The notes: generated by a model not told the origin, from the sequence alone. DNA of 64,000 nucleotides from Rummeliibacillus suwonensis (GCF_007896435.1 NZ_VCBL01000001.1:353994-417993); one strand, 5' to 3'; positions 46,134 through 56,323 are shown, numbered from the stretch's first letter. Program-made: numbers and translations.

Positions 46134-47474
46134 ATGCCATCAAAAATATCTTTCTCAACATATGCAGTTATCGGAACAATGCTTTTCGGCATGTTCTTTG
46201 GAGCAGGTAATTTAATATTCCCGATTCAGCTTGGACAGCTATCAGGTACACATTTCTGGCCTGCACTCATTGGATTTTTAGTAACCGCGATCGGTCTACC
46301 ATTTATGGGCATTTTAGCAATTGGTTTATCCAATAGTAATGGTTTACGTGATCTAGGAAGTCGTGTTCATCCAATATTCGGACTTGTTTTTTCATTAGCT
46401 CTTTATTTGACGATAGGACCATTCTTCGCCATTCCACGTACAGCTACAGTACCGTTTGCAGTAGGATTTGAACCATATGTTTCGTCCGATCATGTTGCAC
46501 TAGCACTCGGGTTATTTAGCCTGGTGTTCTTTGCAATCGTCTATTACTTTTCACTAAATCCAGCGAAAATTATGGATTATATCGGTAAATATTTAACACC
46601 TGCATTTTTAGTGTTTTTATTTATTTTGATTATTACAAGTTTTATTTTTCCAATGGGGAGTTTTAAAAATCCAGTAGGAGATTATGTCAACCAAGCCTTC
46701 ATGACAGGTTTCAAGGAAGGATACAATACGATGGATGCTCTTGCATCATTGGCTTTCGGTGTTGTTGTGATCAATGCGATCAAGGGGCAAGGTATTACAA
46801 GTACAAAGGAAATTGCAAAGGCGACCTGGAAATCAGGGATTTTTGCTATGGCACTTATGATGCTTATTTATGGTTTTATCACATTTATGGGGGCAACAAG
46901 TGTTAAAGTGGTTGGATCACTTGAAAATGGTGGTCTTATTTTTGCGGCTGTTGCGAAACATTACTTTGGTTCATTCGGTGGTGTCCTACTAGCAATCATT
47001 ATTGTTTTAGCATGTTTGAAAACAAGTATTGGCTTGATCACTTCATGTAGTGAATTTTTCCATGAAGTGTTCCCACAAATAAGTTATAAGTGGTTTGTGT
47101 TCATCTTATGTTTCGTGTCATTTGTTATTGCAAACTTTGGTTTAAATAATATTATTCAATTCGCCATTCCTGTATTAATGTTTTTATATCCATTAGCGAT
47201 TGTACTTATTTTATTAACATTGATGGCACCTCTCTTTAAAGCACGTCGAAGTGTATATGCAACATCTATGTTTTTAACATTTTTTGTAAGCTTGATTGAC
47301 GGATATAAATCGTTGGTTGCAAGCTTGCCAGAAGCGCAAGTAGGCTTTTTAGATTCAATTGAAAAGTTCTATGCTAGTGTGTTGCCATTTTACGAAATGG
47401 GCCTAGGTTGGGCAATCCCAGCGATTGCCGGAGCATTGATTGGCTATGTCTACGCATTCATCAAAAAGGCATAA
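46134..47474 (+). CDS. brnQ: Branched-chain amino acid:cation symporter
   Basis: 446 aa, 12 membrane segments. The start, MLFGMFFGAGNLIFPIQLGQ, is the LIVCS/BrnQ signature. It imports Leu, Ile and Val with Na+ or H+. AAGGAGA precedes the ATG. Preceded by a terminator-like hairpin and followed by a bidirectional terminator. Confidence 0.93.
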   Translation: MPSKISFSTYAVIGTMLFGMFFGAGNLIFPIQLGQLSGTHFWPALIGFLVTAIGLPFMGILAIGLSNSNGLRDLGSRVHPIFGLVFSLALYLTIGPFFAIPRTATVPFAVGFEPYVSSDHVALALGLFSLVFFAIVYYFSLNPAKIMDYIGKYLTPAFLVFLFILIITSFIFPMGSFKNPVGDYVNQAFMTGFKEGYNTMDALASLAFGVVVINAIKGQGITSTKEIAKATWKSGIFAMALMMLIYGFITFMGATSVKVVGSLENGGLIFAAVAKHYFGSFGGVLLAIIIVLACLKTSIGLITSCSEFFHEVFPQISYKWFVFILCFVSFVIANFGLNNIIQFAIPVLMFLYPLAIVLILLTLMAPLFKARRSVYATSMFLTFFVSLIDGYKSLVASLPEAQVGFLDSIEKFYASVLPFYEMGLGWAIPAIAGALIGYVYAFIKKA

Positions 47475-47540
47475 CTTCTATTCATGGCCTGTAAAAATAT
47501 AAAATCTAATCAGATGTGTTTCTTATCCAGTTTTTTTCAT

Positions 47541-47655
47541 TAAATAGGGTGTATTCGCTGATTTCCATTACGGCTTGCTCGCTTTCCTAGGGGAGTCGAC
47601 CAATCTACATGTTTTTTAAGAATTACGCCAAATTTCCCCTAATGAATACACCTGA
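47541..47655. repeat. Short inverted-repeat element with family B core (B7)
   Basis: GTGTATTC (47549-47556) and GAATACAC (47644-47651) are inverted ends; between them ATTACGGCTTGCTCGCTTTCC matches family B words in reverse. Confidence 0.5.
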
Positions 47656-47657
47656 TT

Positions 47658-47728
47658 AAAAAAGCCTCTTGGAATGTTGAGATGTCCTTTAAAAAGGTAC
47701 ATTAATGTAATTCTAAGAGGCTTTTTTA
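47658..47728. terminator. Terminator at the brnQ 3' side
   Basis: AAAAAAGCCTCTTGGAAT pairs with ATTCTAAGAGGCTTTTTT around a 34-base loop. T-runs on both strands would serve brnQ and the convergent kinase gene. Confidence 0.8.
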
Positions 47729-47794
47729 TCAGATTTTAAATAGAAATATGAGGTGGCAATAAATTTACGAATAAACGCTATGCTTCTACTAGAA

Positions 47795-48829
47795 TCATGC
47801 AATTGGCAATATAACCGAAAAGGCTGTCCCCACTTGAACTTCACTATGAACAGTAATACGCCCATTATGCATATCCATTATTTTTTTTACAATGGATAGA
47901 CCCAGCCCACTCCCGCTTTTGGAGCGTTCCCTAGCTTGATCAGCTTTATAAAATCGCTCGAATATATGTAGCTGATCCTTTTCAGAAATGCCAATGCCGG
48001 TATCTGAAATGGTAACGATAGCCTTGTCCCCCATTTGATTTAATTGAATCTTCATCTTGCCCTTTGCCGGTGTAAATTTAATACTGTTATGAATAAGGTT
48101 TACCCAAACTTGGCTCATCAAATCTTCATCTGCCCATACGGTGACCTTATCTAAAGAAATTTCTAGCTCCAGATCTTTTTGTAACCAATTGGGCTCGCTC
48201 GATAAGATAATAGAACGAATTTGTTGGTCAAGGCGATATTGGTTCTTCTCAAAGGGCTGATGATCAGACTCCAGTGATGTCAATTTTAATAAATTATCAC
48301 TAAGCTTAGACAAGCGACGGCTTTCTGTTTCGATGATACTAAGGTAATGATTTCTTTCTTCAACAGATAAATGATTATGCTGAAGAGCTTGCGTAAATCC
48401 AACAATGGATGTAAGAGGGGATTGAATTTCGTGAGAAACGTTGGAGATGAATTCTTGACGCATATCCTCCATTTGTTGTAATTGTCTCACCATATGATTA
48501 AAATGATCTGCAAGTTCCTTGAACCCATTTCTTTGATCTAAATTAAAATCTAGATAAACATTAAAGTCACCATTTGCAATTTTATGAAGGGCCGCAATGA
48601 TTTCTACATACATATGTTGGTGCCTCTTCCTTGTAAACAAATGAATGATAGCCCCAAATACAATCATCAAGCTTATACCTGCAACTATCGAGATGATATA
48701 CCGCACATAATCAGAAAGTTGGAAATGGAGCAATCCAATTAAATAGAAGGAAAGTGAAAAGCTCCCTACTAAAAATAATATGAATAGGAAACTATGCAAA
48801 AGTTGTCTCATCCATTGCTTGACCTTCAT
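47795..48829 (-). CDS. Sensor histidine kinase
   Basis: 344 aa. Two membrane helices (about 13-33 and 42-62) with a very short outside loop, as in intramembrane-sensing kinases for cell-envelope stress; then a HAMP-like linker, H-box FISNVSHEIQSPLTSIVGF, N-box NLIHNSIKFTPA, and G-boxes DTGIGISEKD and GSGLGLSIVKK. Its ATG overlaps the regulator stop (ATGA). With the ABC exporter gene upstream it probably forms a drug-responsive module. Confidence 0.92.
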   Translation of the reverse strand: MKVKQWMRQLLHSFLFILFLVGSFSLSFYLIGLLHFQLSDYVRYIISIVAGISLMIVFGAIIHLFTRKRHQHMYVEIIAALHKIANGDFNVYLDFNLDQRNGFKELADHFNHMVRQLQQMEDMRQEFISNVSHEIQSPLTSIVGFTQALQHNHLSVEERNHYLSIIETESRRLSKLSDNLLKLTSLESDHQPFEKNQYRLDQQIRSIILSSEPNWLQKDLELEISLDKVTVWADEDLMSQVWVNLIHNSIKFTPAKGKMKIQLNQMGDKAIVTISDTGIGISEKDQLHIFERFYKADQARERSKSGSGLGLSIVKKIMDMHNGRITVHSEVQVGTAFSVILPIA

Positions 48830-49500
48830 TTCATCAACTCCAAACGATAGCCTAATCCCCAGATAGTTTTGATACGGAATGGGAATTCTTTCTCTGAAAA
48901 TCGTTCTCTTAATCTTTTAATATGCACGTCAACTGTTCGTTCATCCCCTTCATAGTCATATCCCCAAATATCCTCTATTAAGTCTTCACGCGAGAAAGTT
49001 TTTGAGGGATAACTTCCTAGTTTAAATAACAATTCGAATTCTTTTAAGGGAATGGTGTATTCTTGATCTCTAAATATGATCTCATGCGTTTTTCGATTCA
49101 TTTTAAGTTCGTCAATCTGAAGGGATTGAGAAATTGTGATATGATATCGCTTCAATAATGCTTTAACACGCATTACTAATTCTATTGGTTCAAAAGGCTT
49201 TACAAGATAATCATCTGCTCCTAGGCTAAAACCTTTTACCTTTTGTGCAGTTTCGCCTTTTGCTGTCAGCATCAATATAGGAATATCACTGAAATCACGA
49301 ATTTCTTTGCATAGCTGCCAACCATCCATATTGGGCATCATGATATCGATGATAGCTAAGTCGATTTTTATCTTATCTAATAGTGTCATTGCTTCTACAC
49401 CATCGGAGGCTTCGTAAAGATCGAAACCTTCTTTTTTGAGAAAGAGTTGTAAAAGCTCTCGAATATGACAGTCATCATCAACAATCAATAGTTTTGTCAT
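48826..49500 (-). CDS. OmpR/PhoB-family response regulator
   Basis: 224 aa. Acidic pocket DDDC near residue 9, phosphoacceptor in LAIIDIMMPNMDG and Lys in YLVKPF; C-terminal winged helix ends DVHIKRLRERF. ATG 49500 is used because GAAGGGG directly abuts an ATG at 49509. Only 23 bases separate it from the ABC exporter gene, so the three genes form an operon on the minus strand. Confidence 0.92.
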   Translation of the reverse strand: MTKLLIVDDDCHIRELLQLFLKKEGFDLYEASDGVEAMTLLDKIKIDLAIIDIMMPNMDGWQLCKEIRDFSDIPILMLTAKGETAQKVKGFSLGADDYLVKPFEPIELVMRVKALLKRYHITISQSLQIDELKMNRKTHEIIFRDQEYTIPLKEFELLFKLGSYPSKTFSREDLIEDIWGYDYEGDERTVDVHIKRLRERFSEKEFPFRIKTIWGLGYRLELMK

Positions 49501-49523
49501 CTTTTTCATCCCCTTCGATGGAA

Positions 49524-51269
49524 CTATTCCATTTCGATTTTGTGTAACTGTTGATCTGCGAATTCATGGTATAAATCATGTGATTGATATAATTCCCGAT
49601 GTGTTCCGCTACCTGTGATTCTCCCTTTTTCAAGGAAAATAATTTGGTCAGAATCGATAACCGTTGATAAACGATGGGCAATAACAATTGTTGTGCGGCC
49701 TTTCATCAAGTCATTTAATGCCTGCTGAACGACTTTTTCGGATTTGCTATCAAGACTTGAAGTTGCTTCATCAAGCATTAGAATTTTAGGATTTCTCAAA
49801 AATGCTCGAGCGATTGCTATTCTTTGACGCTGTCCGCCAGATAGCTTCATCCCCCTTTCGCCCACTTCTGTGTCGTATCCATTTGGAAGGTCAGCGATAA
49901 ATTGATCTGCATACGCCATTTTTGCAACGGTAGCGATCTCTTCATCAGTTACTTCGCGATTCATGCCGTAGCAGATATTATCGCGGATTGTTCCAGATAC
50001 GATGGGGCTCTCTTGTGATACATAGCCAATTTGACTTCTCCAAGAGGAAAGAGAGAAATCGTTGATAGATTTACCACCGATTGAGATTCTTCCGCTATTT
50101 GGACTATAGAAGCGTTCAAATAGTGAGAATAGAGTCGTTTTACCACTACCGCTTGGTCCAACAATAGCAGTGACTTTACCCGCTTCTATGTTAAAGTTGA
50201 TGTCTTTTAATATTTGATCTTTCATGTTATAGCTATAGTTTACATGTTCCACTTTGATGGATTCATGTATATTTTGTACTTCTTCAGCTGCATCAAGTTC
50301 TTTTTCAGATTCCAAAATAGCAATGATACGTTCAGTTGCACCTGTTGCTTTTTGGAATTGAGTGAAGAAATTAGCCATTTGTGCCATTGGCATAATGATT
50401 TGAAATAAATACATGATAAAAGCCACTAAAGAACCTGCAGTTAAAGCTCCAGATGATACGCGCATGCCACCGTAGCCTAATAATAAAACAAGAAGAATCA
50501 TCATGACTAGGGTGATGATGGGGCTGATCAATGATTGCACTTTTGCTTCTTTTAAGCCAAAGTGCAATAGATTGGTAATGCCGCGTTTCCCATTGCCATA
50601 TTCCTTTTCTTCGGCATTGGAAGATTTAACAAGGCGGATTTCCGATAATACCTGTTGAAGTATAGCGGTAAATTTTGCTGTTTCATCTTGGGTGCCTTTT
50701 GAGATTTTGTACATTGATTTTCCTAATGGCACTAGGATTAACGCTGCTAAAGGTATGGAGATGAACATCATTAATGTCATTTTCCAGTCAAGGATGAACA
50801 ATACAATAATTGAACCTATTATTGAAATAATCCCTGCGACAAAATTGGCTAAATGATCGGATATTAATTCTTTTACGACAGATGTATCATTTGTCATGCG
50901 ACTAACCGTTTCTCCTGAAGGATGTTCGTCAAAATAACTAACTGGTAGTACCAGTAGCTTTTTCCATAGTCTATCGCGAATACTTGCTACAACTGATTGA
51001 CCGATTCGATTCAATAAATAAATAGAAAATCCGCTAGCTAATGCTTGTGCAAGAATAGCGATAACGAGAAACGAGACATTTTTGGCATTTAATGCACTCA
51101 TAGAAAAATCATTCACGAGATTTTTAGTGAAAAGCGGTACTAATAATCCGACACCTGTGGTAGTTAAACTCAATATGAGAGCGATTCCTATCATTAATTT
51201 GGAAGGTTTCGTTTGCTGGACTAATTGCAAGAATTGGCGCCATCCCTTTTTTTCTTTGGTTTGTTTCAT
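49524..51269 (-). CDS. ABC multidrug exporter, half-transporter (BmrA/LmrA type)
   Basis: 581 aa. Six-helix membrane domain (about 20-310), then an ATPase with Walker [11 protein letters not shown]-loop [20 protein letters not shown], signature [15 protein letters not shown], Walker [13 protein letters not shown] and H-loop IAHRLST. Length and order fit homodimeric exporters of drugs or lipids. First gene of an operon with its own two-component system. Confidence 0.93.
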   Translation of the reverse strand: MKQTKEKKGWRQFLQLVQQTKPSKLMIGIALILSLTTTGVGLLVPLFTKNLVNDFSMSALNAKNVSFLVIAILAQALASGFSIYLLNRIGQSVVASIRDRLWKKLLVLPVSYFDEHPSGETVSRMTNDTSVVKELISDHLANFVAGIISIIGSIIVLFILDWKMTLMMFISIPLAALILVPLGKSMYKISKGTQDETAKFTAILQQVLSEIRLVKSSNAEEKEYGNGKRGITNLLHFGLKEAKVQSLISPIITLVMMILLVLLLGYGGMRVSSGALTAGSLVAFIMYLFQIIMPMAQMANFFTQFQKATGATERIIAILESEKELDAAEEVQNIHESIKVEHVNYSYNMKDQILKDINFNIEAGKVTAIVGPSGSGKTTLFSLFERFYSPNSGRISIGGKSINDFSLSSWRSQIGYVSQESPIVSGTIRDNICYGMNREVTDEEIATVAKMAYADQFIADLPNGYDTEVGERGMKLSGGQRQRIAIARAFLRNPKILMLDEATSSLDSKSEKVVQQALNDLMKGRTTIVIAHRLSTVIDSDQIIFLEKGRITGSGTHRELYQSHDLYHEFADQQLHKIEME

Positions 51270-51352
51270 ATAAATATGCTTCCTTTCTAGCTTTGTTATA
51301 AAGAGTATATAAAAAAGTTATGAACTGAATATGAATTACTAGATAGTTTAAT

Positions 51353-51630
51353 CTTATTCTGCATGAACAGCGAGTAACCACTCATTTCAAAATTTAAGTC
51401 CACTTTCATAATTGGTTTTTTCTGCCCCGTACATGAGTTTTTATATAGAAAATCTACATGACCGTCAATAGACGACATCATTAGCATGAAAAAGGTATGT
51501 GTTGCAGGAATATATTACCAAAAATACCGATTGGTTACACTTTCGCTGTGCCCATTTTTCATTGTTGTATTTCCAGCATTGCCTAACTGGGGGAGTGAAG
51601 AAAAACTCCACTAGGCGAAGTCCACTTTAT
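51353..51630 (+). repeat. Degenerate family A element, copy A7
   Basis: The left CTTATTCTGCATGAACAGCG and AGTAAC resemble the family start; the right CTGGGGGAGTGAAGAAAAAC and GTCCACTTTAT keep the end. About 278 bp, with unrelated sequence in the middle. Same orientation as all other copies. Confidence 0.55.
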
Positions 51631-51708
51631 CACGAAAATGATAGAAAGAGAAAGATTATGTATAATTGGTAAAGCAAATTAAATGAAATAGGGAATGGTG
51701 AATTATTA

Positions 51709-52442
51709 ATGATTAAAAGATGCACATGGGCAAAGGAAAAAAACCCTTTATCCCGCATTAACGGGCAGTAATACCCCCCTACCTCAAAATTCAGCGAAAG
51801 TAAAACAGTTAGGTGGGAGATCAACTGCCCGTAAAAGCCCGATTGGTTCAACTAATAATCAGTGGGAGATGAAGAAAACCCCCCACTGATTAAAGTTTCA
51901 CTTTATATGTGGCGTATCATGATAAAGAATGGGGGGTTCCTGTTTATGATGATCGGCTATTGTTTGAAATGTTATGTCTAGAAGGGGCGCAAGCCGGACT
52001 TAGTTGGTGGACGATCTTGCAAAAAAGAGAAAATTATCGAGATGCTTTTGACCAATTTGAAGCTGAAAAAATTGTTATGTATACCGATGAGAAATTACAA
52101 TCACTGCTAGAAGATAAGGGGATCGTTCGCAATAGGATGAAAATCCAAAGTGTCGTAACAAATGCAAAGACATTTTTGAAAATTCAAAGGGAGTATGGTT
52201 CATTTTCTAGTTATATATGGAGCTTTGTCGATAACAAGCCCATTATAAACAATTGGGAGACAGAAAAAGAAGTCCCTACCACCAATGAAATAAGTGATCG
52301 AATGAGCAAAAAGTTAAAAAAGGATGGATTTAAGTTTGTTGGCAGTACAATTTGTTACTCCTTTATGCAAGCTGTAGGAATGGTAAATGATCACACAATC
52401 GAATGTTTCTGCCATCCTGCTTCTCATAAAGATGTAAGATAG
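51709..52442 (+). pseudogene. tag: 3-methyladenine DNA glycosylase I, split by a family A element
   Basis: Codons 1-14 (MIKRCTWAKEKNPL) run from ATG 51709 into element A8, which stops the frame at 51771. The remainder resumes at 51907 as Y-VAYHDKEWGVP. Removing 51752-51906 (155 bp) gives a continuous 192-aa Tag: zinc Cys5 in RCTW, LCLEGAQAGLSW, GFKFVGSTICYSFMQAVGMVNDH and C-terminal CFCH. Tag removes 3-methyladenine from DNA. An internal GTG at 51909 could start a truncated protein without the N-terminal zinc ligand and without an RBS, so activity is doubtful. Confidence 0.92.
51747..51906 (+). mobile_element. Family A palindromic element, copy A8, inserted in tag
   Basis: TTTAT (51747-51751), CCCGCATTAACGGGCAGTAA, stems ACGGGCAGT / ACTGCCCGT and ATCAGTGGG / CCCACTGAT, then AGTTTCACTTTAT (to 51906). 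The host gene needs TTTAT only once, so the insertion is one TTTAT plus 150 bp. Confidence 0.93.
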
Positions 52443-52466
52443 GTTAGTGATTCGGAAAATCTATAC

Positions 52467-52506
52467 AAAAAAGCAGAACGAAAAGAAAATCTTCGTTCTG
52501 CTTTTT
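52467..52506. terminator. Bidirectional terminator between tag and the MFS gene
   Basis: AAAAAGCAGAACGAA / TTCGTTCTGCTTTTT, a perfect stem with a 9-base loop and A/T runs on both sides, serving two convergent genes. Confidence 0.92.
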
Positions 52507-52518
52507 ACGATAATAATG

Positions 52519-53718
52519 CTAAATTGTCGCATGTTTGGTGATTTTTTTAAGCTTCATTTCAACAAGTCCAAGTAAGATAAATCCAAGGATGCAGCAAATA
52601 ATCATGATCCCAACAACACCATTCCATCCGCTTGTATCGTAAAAGTTCCCACCAATTGTTCCAATAACACTTGAGCCAATGTAGTAAAACAATAGGTAAA
52701 GAGAAGATGCATAAGCTTTTGCGGCTGGAATAGCGGAGCTACTTACCCAACCGCTTACTAGGTTGTGCCATGCGAAAAAGCCACATGATAAGATAAATAA
52801 TCCCATTAATACAATAGGTAAGAAATGTACAGCTGTTAGACTAATACCGATTAGGGCACTAACTAAGCTTGCACAGAGCATTTGTGCACGAGAAAAGCGA
52901 TCACTTAATTTACCGACTGTCATGGAACCTATAGAACCCATTAACTGGAAGATAAAGATAAAACCAACTAGTGTTTGACTTAGGCCGAAATCCTTTATTA
53001 AGGGGAAACCGATATAGTTGAACATAGCCACATATACACCGAGTGCTAGGAAACCAAGTCCGTAGAAATACCAAAGCTTTGTATCCTTACATGCAGCAAT
53101 GATACCACCGATCCAGTTTTTTATCGAAAATTCCTGCGGTACAAAATGTTTGGATGGCTCCACTAAGAATATAAAAATAATAGATAAAATCATCGTCAAA
53201 GTACCAAGCACAAATACAGCTATATGCCAATTTGATAGATCAAGAACAGAGCTAGAAACGATTCGACCGAAGAAGCCCCCAAAACCACTACCTGTGATAT
53301 AGACAGCGAGAGATTTAGGAAATTGGTTGCCAGATAGCTCTTCTGCTAAATACGTAACAGCAATTGCTGGGAACCCGGCTAACGCAAATCCTTCAAGAGC
53401 GCGAATGGTTAGTAGGATTTCGAAGTTTGGTGCAAATCCGACGAGTATATATAGAATGGACGAACCAATTAGTGAAAATACCATTATATTTTTTCGTCCC
53501 CATGTATTTGAAATAGCCGCCATCACTAGCATACCAAATGCGAGCGTGAATGTTGAAATCGATAATACTAAACTAGATTCAGATGCACTCATATGAAAAT
53601 CATGGGTGAAATGTTGGATAAATGTTTGAGGACCATAAAGGTTGGCAAACGTAACAAGACTTCCGATTAGCATCCCCCAAGTAATTTTATTTGTTTTTGC
53701 TTCGTCTGTAACATCCAT
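52519..53718 (-). CDS. Major facilitator superfamily transporter
   Basis: 399 aa, 12 predicted helices. NTWGRKNIMVFSLIGSS is the loop 2-3 motif and GKLSDRFSRAQML its second-half copy. RALEGFALAGFPAIAVTYLAEE resembles YnfM/AraJ-like exporters. The substrate is unknown. Divergent from a LysR gene with a palindrome between them, so its expression is probably under that regulator. Confidence 0.9.
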   Translation of the reverse strand: MDVTDEAKTNKITWGMLIGSLVTFANLYGPQTFIQHFTHDFHMSASESSLVLSISTFTLAFGMLVMAAISNTWGRKNIMVFSLIGSSILYILVGFAPNFEILLTIRALEGFALAGFPAIAVTYLAEELSGNQFPKSLAVYITGSGFGGFFGRIVSSSVLDLSNWHIAVFVLGTLTMILSIIFIFLVEPSKHFVPQEFSIKNWIGGIIAACKDTKLWYFYGLGFLALGVYVAMFNYIGFPLIKDFGLSQTLVGFIFIFQLMGSIGSMTVGKLSDRFSRAQMLCASLVSALIGISLTAVHFLPIVLMGLFILSCGFFAWHNLVSGWVSSSAIPAAKAYASSLYLLFYYIGSSVIGTIGGNFYDTSGWNGVVGIMIICCILGFILLGLVEMKLKKITKHATI

Positions 53719-53779
53719 AAAAAAATTCCCTCCTACAGCTATTAATGTACGCCGATCTATTCATAACGTCTAATATTGA

Positions 53780-53799
53780 GTTATTATTGATTTAATAAC
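53780..53799. promoter_or_regulatory. Probable LysR operator
   Basis: GTTATTA-N6-TAATAAC, a perfect 7-bp dyad, 29 bases before the LysR start and in the shared MFS/LysR promoter region. Spacing suits a LysR recognition box. Confidence 0.6.
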
Positions 53800-53827
53800 C
53801 ATTGTTTATCGAAGGAGAGTGTTATGA

Positions 53828-54706
53828 TTGGAAATGCACCAGCTTCGTTATTTTCAAGCGATTGCACAGACGAAAAATTATAATCATGCCGCTAATCTGC
53901 TGCATGTATCACAACCTGCGTTAACGAAAGCTATTCATAAATTAGAGGAAGAACTTGGCGTTCCATTATTTAATCGTATAGGACGTTCCATCGAGATCAG
54001 TCTTTATGGAGAAAAATTTTTAGAATTTGTCGAGGAAGGACTGCAATCATTGGATCGTGGTGTACAACAATTGCAAAGTATGAAAGATCCTTTGCAAGGA
54101 ACGATCCGCTTGGCATTTTTGCAATCGATTGGTACGACGATTTTGCCAAAGATTCTTAGAAAGTTTAAGGAACGCTATCCAGATGTGCAATTCGATTTAC
54201 AACAATGTAATTCACAAAGAGCGTTGGAGCTTGTGGAAAACAATGAAGTCGATTTATGCTTAGCTACTAATTTTAGTCGTTCTTTTAATCAATCTAATTG
54301 GGTACGTATCAAAAATGAACAGCTATATGGCTATTGTTCCATTACCCATCCATTCCATAAGGTCAAATCCCTATCGATTCAAGATTTGCGCGATGAACCT
54401 TTTATTGGATATAAGGATTATTTATTGATGCAAAAACAAGTGATGAAATGGTGTCACGATGCAGGGTTTACGCCGAATATTGTTTTCCAAGGAACAGATG
54501 TACCAACAATGGCAGGGCTCATTTCTGCCAATTTAGGTATCGGTATTTTGCCTTATTATTCAGGCTTAGAGGCATTACCTATTCATCGATTTGAAATTGC
54601 GGACATCCATTGTGAGCGAGAAGTTGGCCTTGCGTGGAAGGCGGATGCGATATTGAGTGCTTCTACACAATTGTTTATAGAGTTCACAAGTTCAAATTAT
54701 GAATAA
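53828..54706 (+). CDS. LysR-family transcriptional regulator
   Basis: 292 aa, TTG start (MEMHQLRYFQAIA) with GAAGGAG about ten bases ahead. HTH HAANLLHVSQPALTKAIHKLEEELGV at 20-45; periplasmic-binding-like effector domain about 90-290. It probably controls the divergent MFS exporter. Effector unknown. Confidence 0.92.
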   Translation: MEMHQLRYFQAIAQTKNYNHAANLLHVSQPALTKAIHKLEEELGVPLFNRIGRSIEISLYGEKFLEFVEEGLQSLDRGVQQLQSMKDPLQGTIRLAFLQSIGTTILPKILRKFKERYPDVQFDLQQCNSQRALELVENNEVDLCLATNFSRSFNQSNWVRIKNEQLYGYCSITHPFHKVKSLSIQDLRDEPFIGYKDYLLMQKQVMKWCHDAGFTPNIVFQGTDVPTMAGLISANLGIGILPYYSGLEALPIHRFEIADIHCEREVGLAWKADAILSASTQLFIEFTSSNYE

Positions 54707-54892
54707 TGGTGAAATACGTTATATCTATAAAAATTCTATGACCTAGTTTTAAAGGGCTAGCTTGTTGAAATATTTTGAATGAAATAATCACGATTTCTAT
54801 TGTATTGAGGTTGAAGTTTTTTAGCATGTATGCTTGAGGAAGCGCGAATTTTAAAATAGGGTTCAATGTAAAATATGGAAAGAGGTGATCAC

Positions 54893-55219
54893 ATGATAAA
54901 TGCTGTTGTATTATTTATTCTAGCTGGTATTGCAGAAATTGGTGGAGGATATTTAATTTGGTTATGGCTAAGAGAGGGTAAGCCTTTATATTGGGGAATT
55001 GTAGGAGGAATCGTATTAGCGATCTATGGTGTAATTGCTACATTTCAGAATTTTCCTTCCTTTGGTAGAGTTTACGCAGCTTATGGAGGGGTATTTATTG
55101 TTCTTTCTATTTTATGGGGATGGGGAATCGATAAAAAAACACCAGATTTATATGATTGGGTCGGAGCAGCTATCTGTATTGTAGGCGCTTCCATTATCCT
55201 TTTTGCACCACGACACTAA
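54893..55219 (+). CDS. YnfA/UPF0060-family small membrane protein
   Basis: 108 aa, four helices. [20 protein letters not shown] and [16 protein letters not shown] are family signatures. It is distantly related to small multidrug resistance proteins, but a transport role is not proven. ATG 54893 follows AAAGAGGTGATC. Confidence 0.9.
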   Translation: MINAVVLFILAGIAEIGGGYLIWLWLREGKPLYWGIVGGIVLAIYGVIATFQNFPSFGRVYAAYGGVFIVLSILWGWGIDKKTPDLYDWVGAAICIVGASIILFAPRH

Positions 55220-55274
55220 AAACGAAACACTTTCATCATTATGATTAAAAATAGATGTGAACTGGAGAAATAAG

Positions 55275-55748
55275 ATGGAATTTTTCTATGTTACAAAGAT
55301 TCATTATTTACGAAGAAATCGTTATTATAAGATTTACGTTCAAGATAAAGAACTGTGGCTTGGCCAAATTGGTCGGCAATTGTATGGGGTAAAAGAATAT
55401 TATGGGAGTTCAATCATTGTTGGAATCTTATTTTGGTTATTGAAAAAAATATGGATTATTCCAAGAGGTAAAAAGAGAGAATCTGAATTAGATCATATTA
55501 CTTCACGTGAACGGTTTTTAAGACGAAGAGGAAATGTAATTATCAGATTTGAAGATATTACAAAAGTTAAAATCAATGAGTTGTCATCAATGCAGACGAG
55601 TCAACCAAATAGCGGAACACTAACGTTGATATTGGATGAACAAAATGAAATAGAGCTTGTTTTAGAGGAGCAAACGAATTTGGAAAAACTAGAAGCTATT
55701 TTGCTCCGATTCCTGTTAAACGAGTCGATTATTGGTGGTAGATGCTGA
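55275..55748 (+). CDS. Hypothetical protein with one membrane segment
   Basis: 157 aa. Starts MEFFYVTKIHYLRRNRYYKI, contains a hydrophobic stretch near 48-65 (SSIIVGILFWLLKKIWII), a basic RERFLRRRGNVIIRFEDITKV, and a C-terminal beta-rich part. GGAGAAATAAG precedes ATG 55275. Family not recognised. The PH-like look of the C-terminal half (strand pattern, ITKVKINE) is only an impression. Confidence 0.6.
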   Translation: MEFFYVTKIHYLRRNRYYKIYVQDKELWLGQIGRQLYGVKEYYGSSIIVGILFWLLKKIWIIPRGKKRESELDHITSRERFLRRRGNVIIRFEDITKVKINELSSMQTSQPNSGTLTLILDEQNEIELVLEEQTNLEKLEAILLRFLLNESIIGGRC

Positions 55749-55839
55749 ACCATTGAATGATATAGTTGTTGATATACCAGACTTGTAATTCCAAATGCCA
55801 ACATTTTTCTACATACATACTTCATGTTCAGATTTGTTT

Positions 55840-55875
55840 GTTGCGCTCCAGACGACGGCTTCCAAAGGGCTTGGC
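55840..55875. repeat. Family B fragment (B8)
   Basis: TTGCGCTCCAGACGACGGCT matches the 1582-1605 region of B1 and is followed by a GGGCTTGGC word. It touches the stop codon of the Lrp/AsnC gene. Confidence 0.55.
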
Positions 55876-55876
55876 G

Positions 55877-56323
55877 TTAATTTTCAGTTAGAAAAGGTTC
55901 AATGCTCTTTTTTTCATGTGAGGATAACACGATGTTAGTAGATGGTGTACCATATGGCATTGAGGCATCGATGAATTGCTCTAAAGTTTCCACAGAATTT
56001 GTTGCTAATTTTACGATATAACTGATTTCTCCTGCTACACGGTAACATGTTAAGACATCTGGATGGTTATGGCAAAATGTTGCTAACGCTTTACAATCTT
56101 TAGATTCAAATAAAATAATGGCTTGAATGGGGCGGTCTATTTTTTTAAAATTTAGATGAGCATGATAGCCTTCGATCACTTGTTGTTCTTCTAGTTTTCG
56201 AACACGTTCAATAACTGCCGGAGAAGACAGGTGGATATTTTCGGCTAACTCTTTCATGGATATTTTTGCGTTTAACTGCAATTCTTTTATAATTTGTTGG
56301 TCAATTTGATCCAAATCGTTCAT
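55877..56323 (-). CDS. Lrp/AsnC-family regulator
   Basis: 148 aa. N-terminal HTH (ISMKELAENIHLSSPAVIERVRKLEEQQVI) and C-terminal RAM ligand domain (PIQAIILFESKDCKALATFC...CYRVAGEISYIVKLATNSVETLEQFID). Lrp/AsnC proteins sense amino acids. AAAGGAG precedes ATG 56323. Family A copy A9 starts nine bases from that site, cutting the gene from its native upstream region. Confidence 0.9.
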   Translation of the reverse strand: MNDLDQIDQQIIKELQLNAKISMKELAENIHLSSPAVIERVRKLEEQQVIEGYHAHLNFKKIDRPIQAIILFESKDCKALATFCHNHPDVLTCYRVAGEISYIVKLATNSVETLEQFIDASMPYGTPSTNIVLSSHEKKSIEPFLTEN

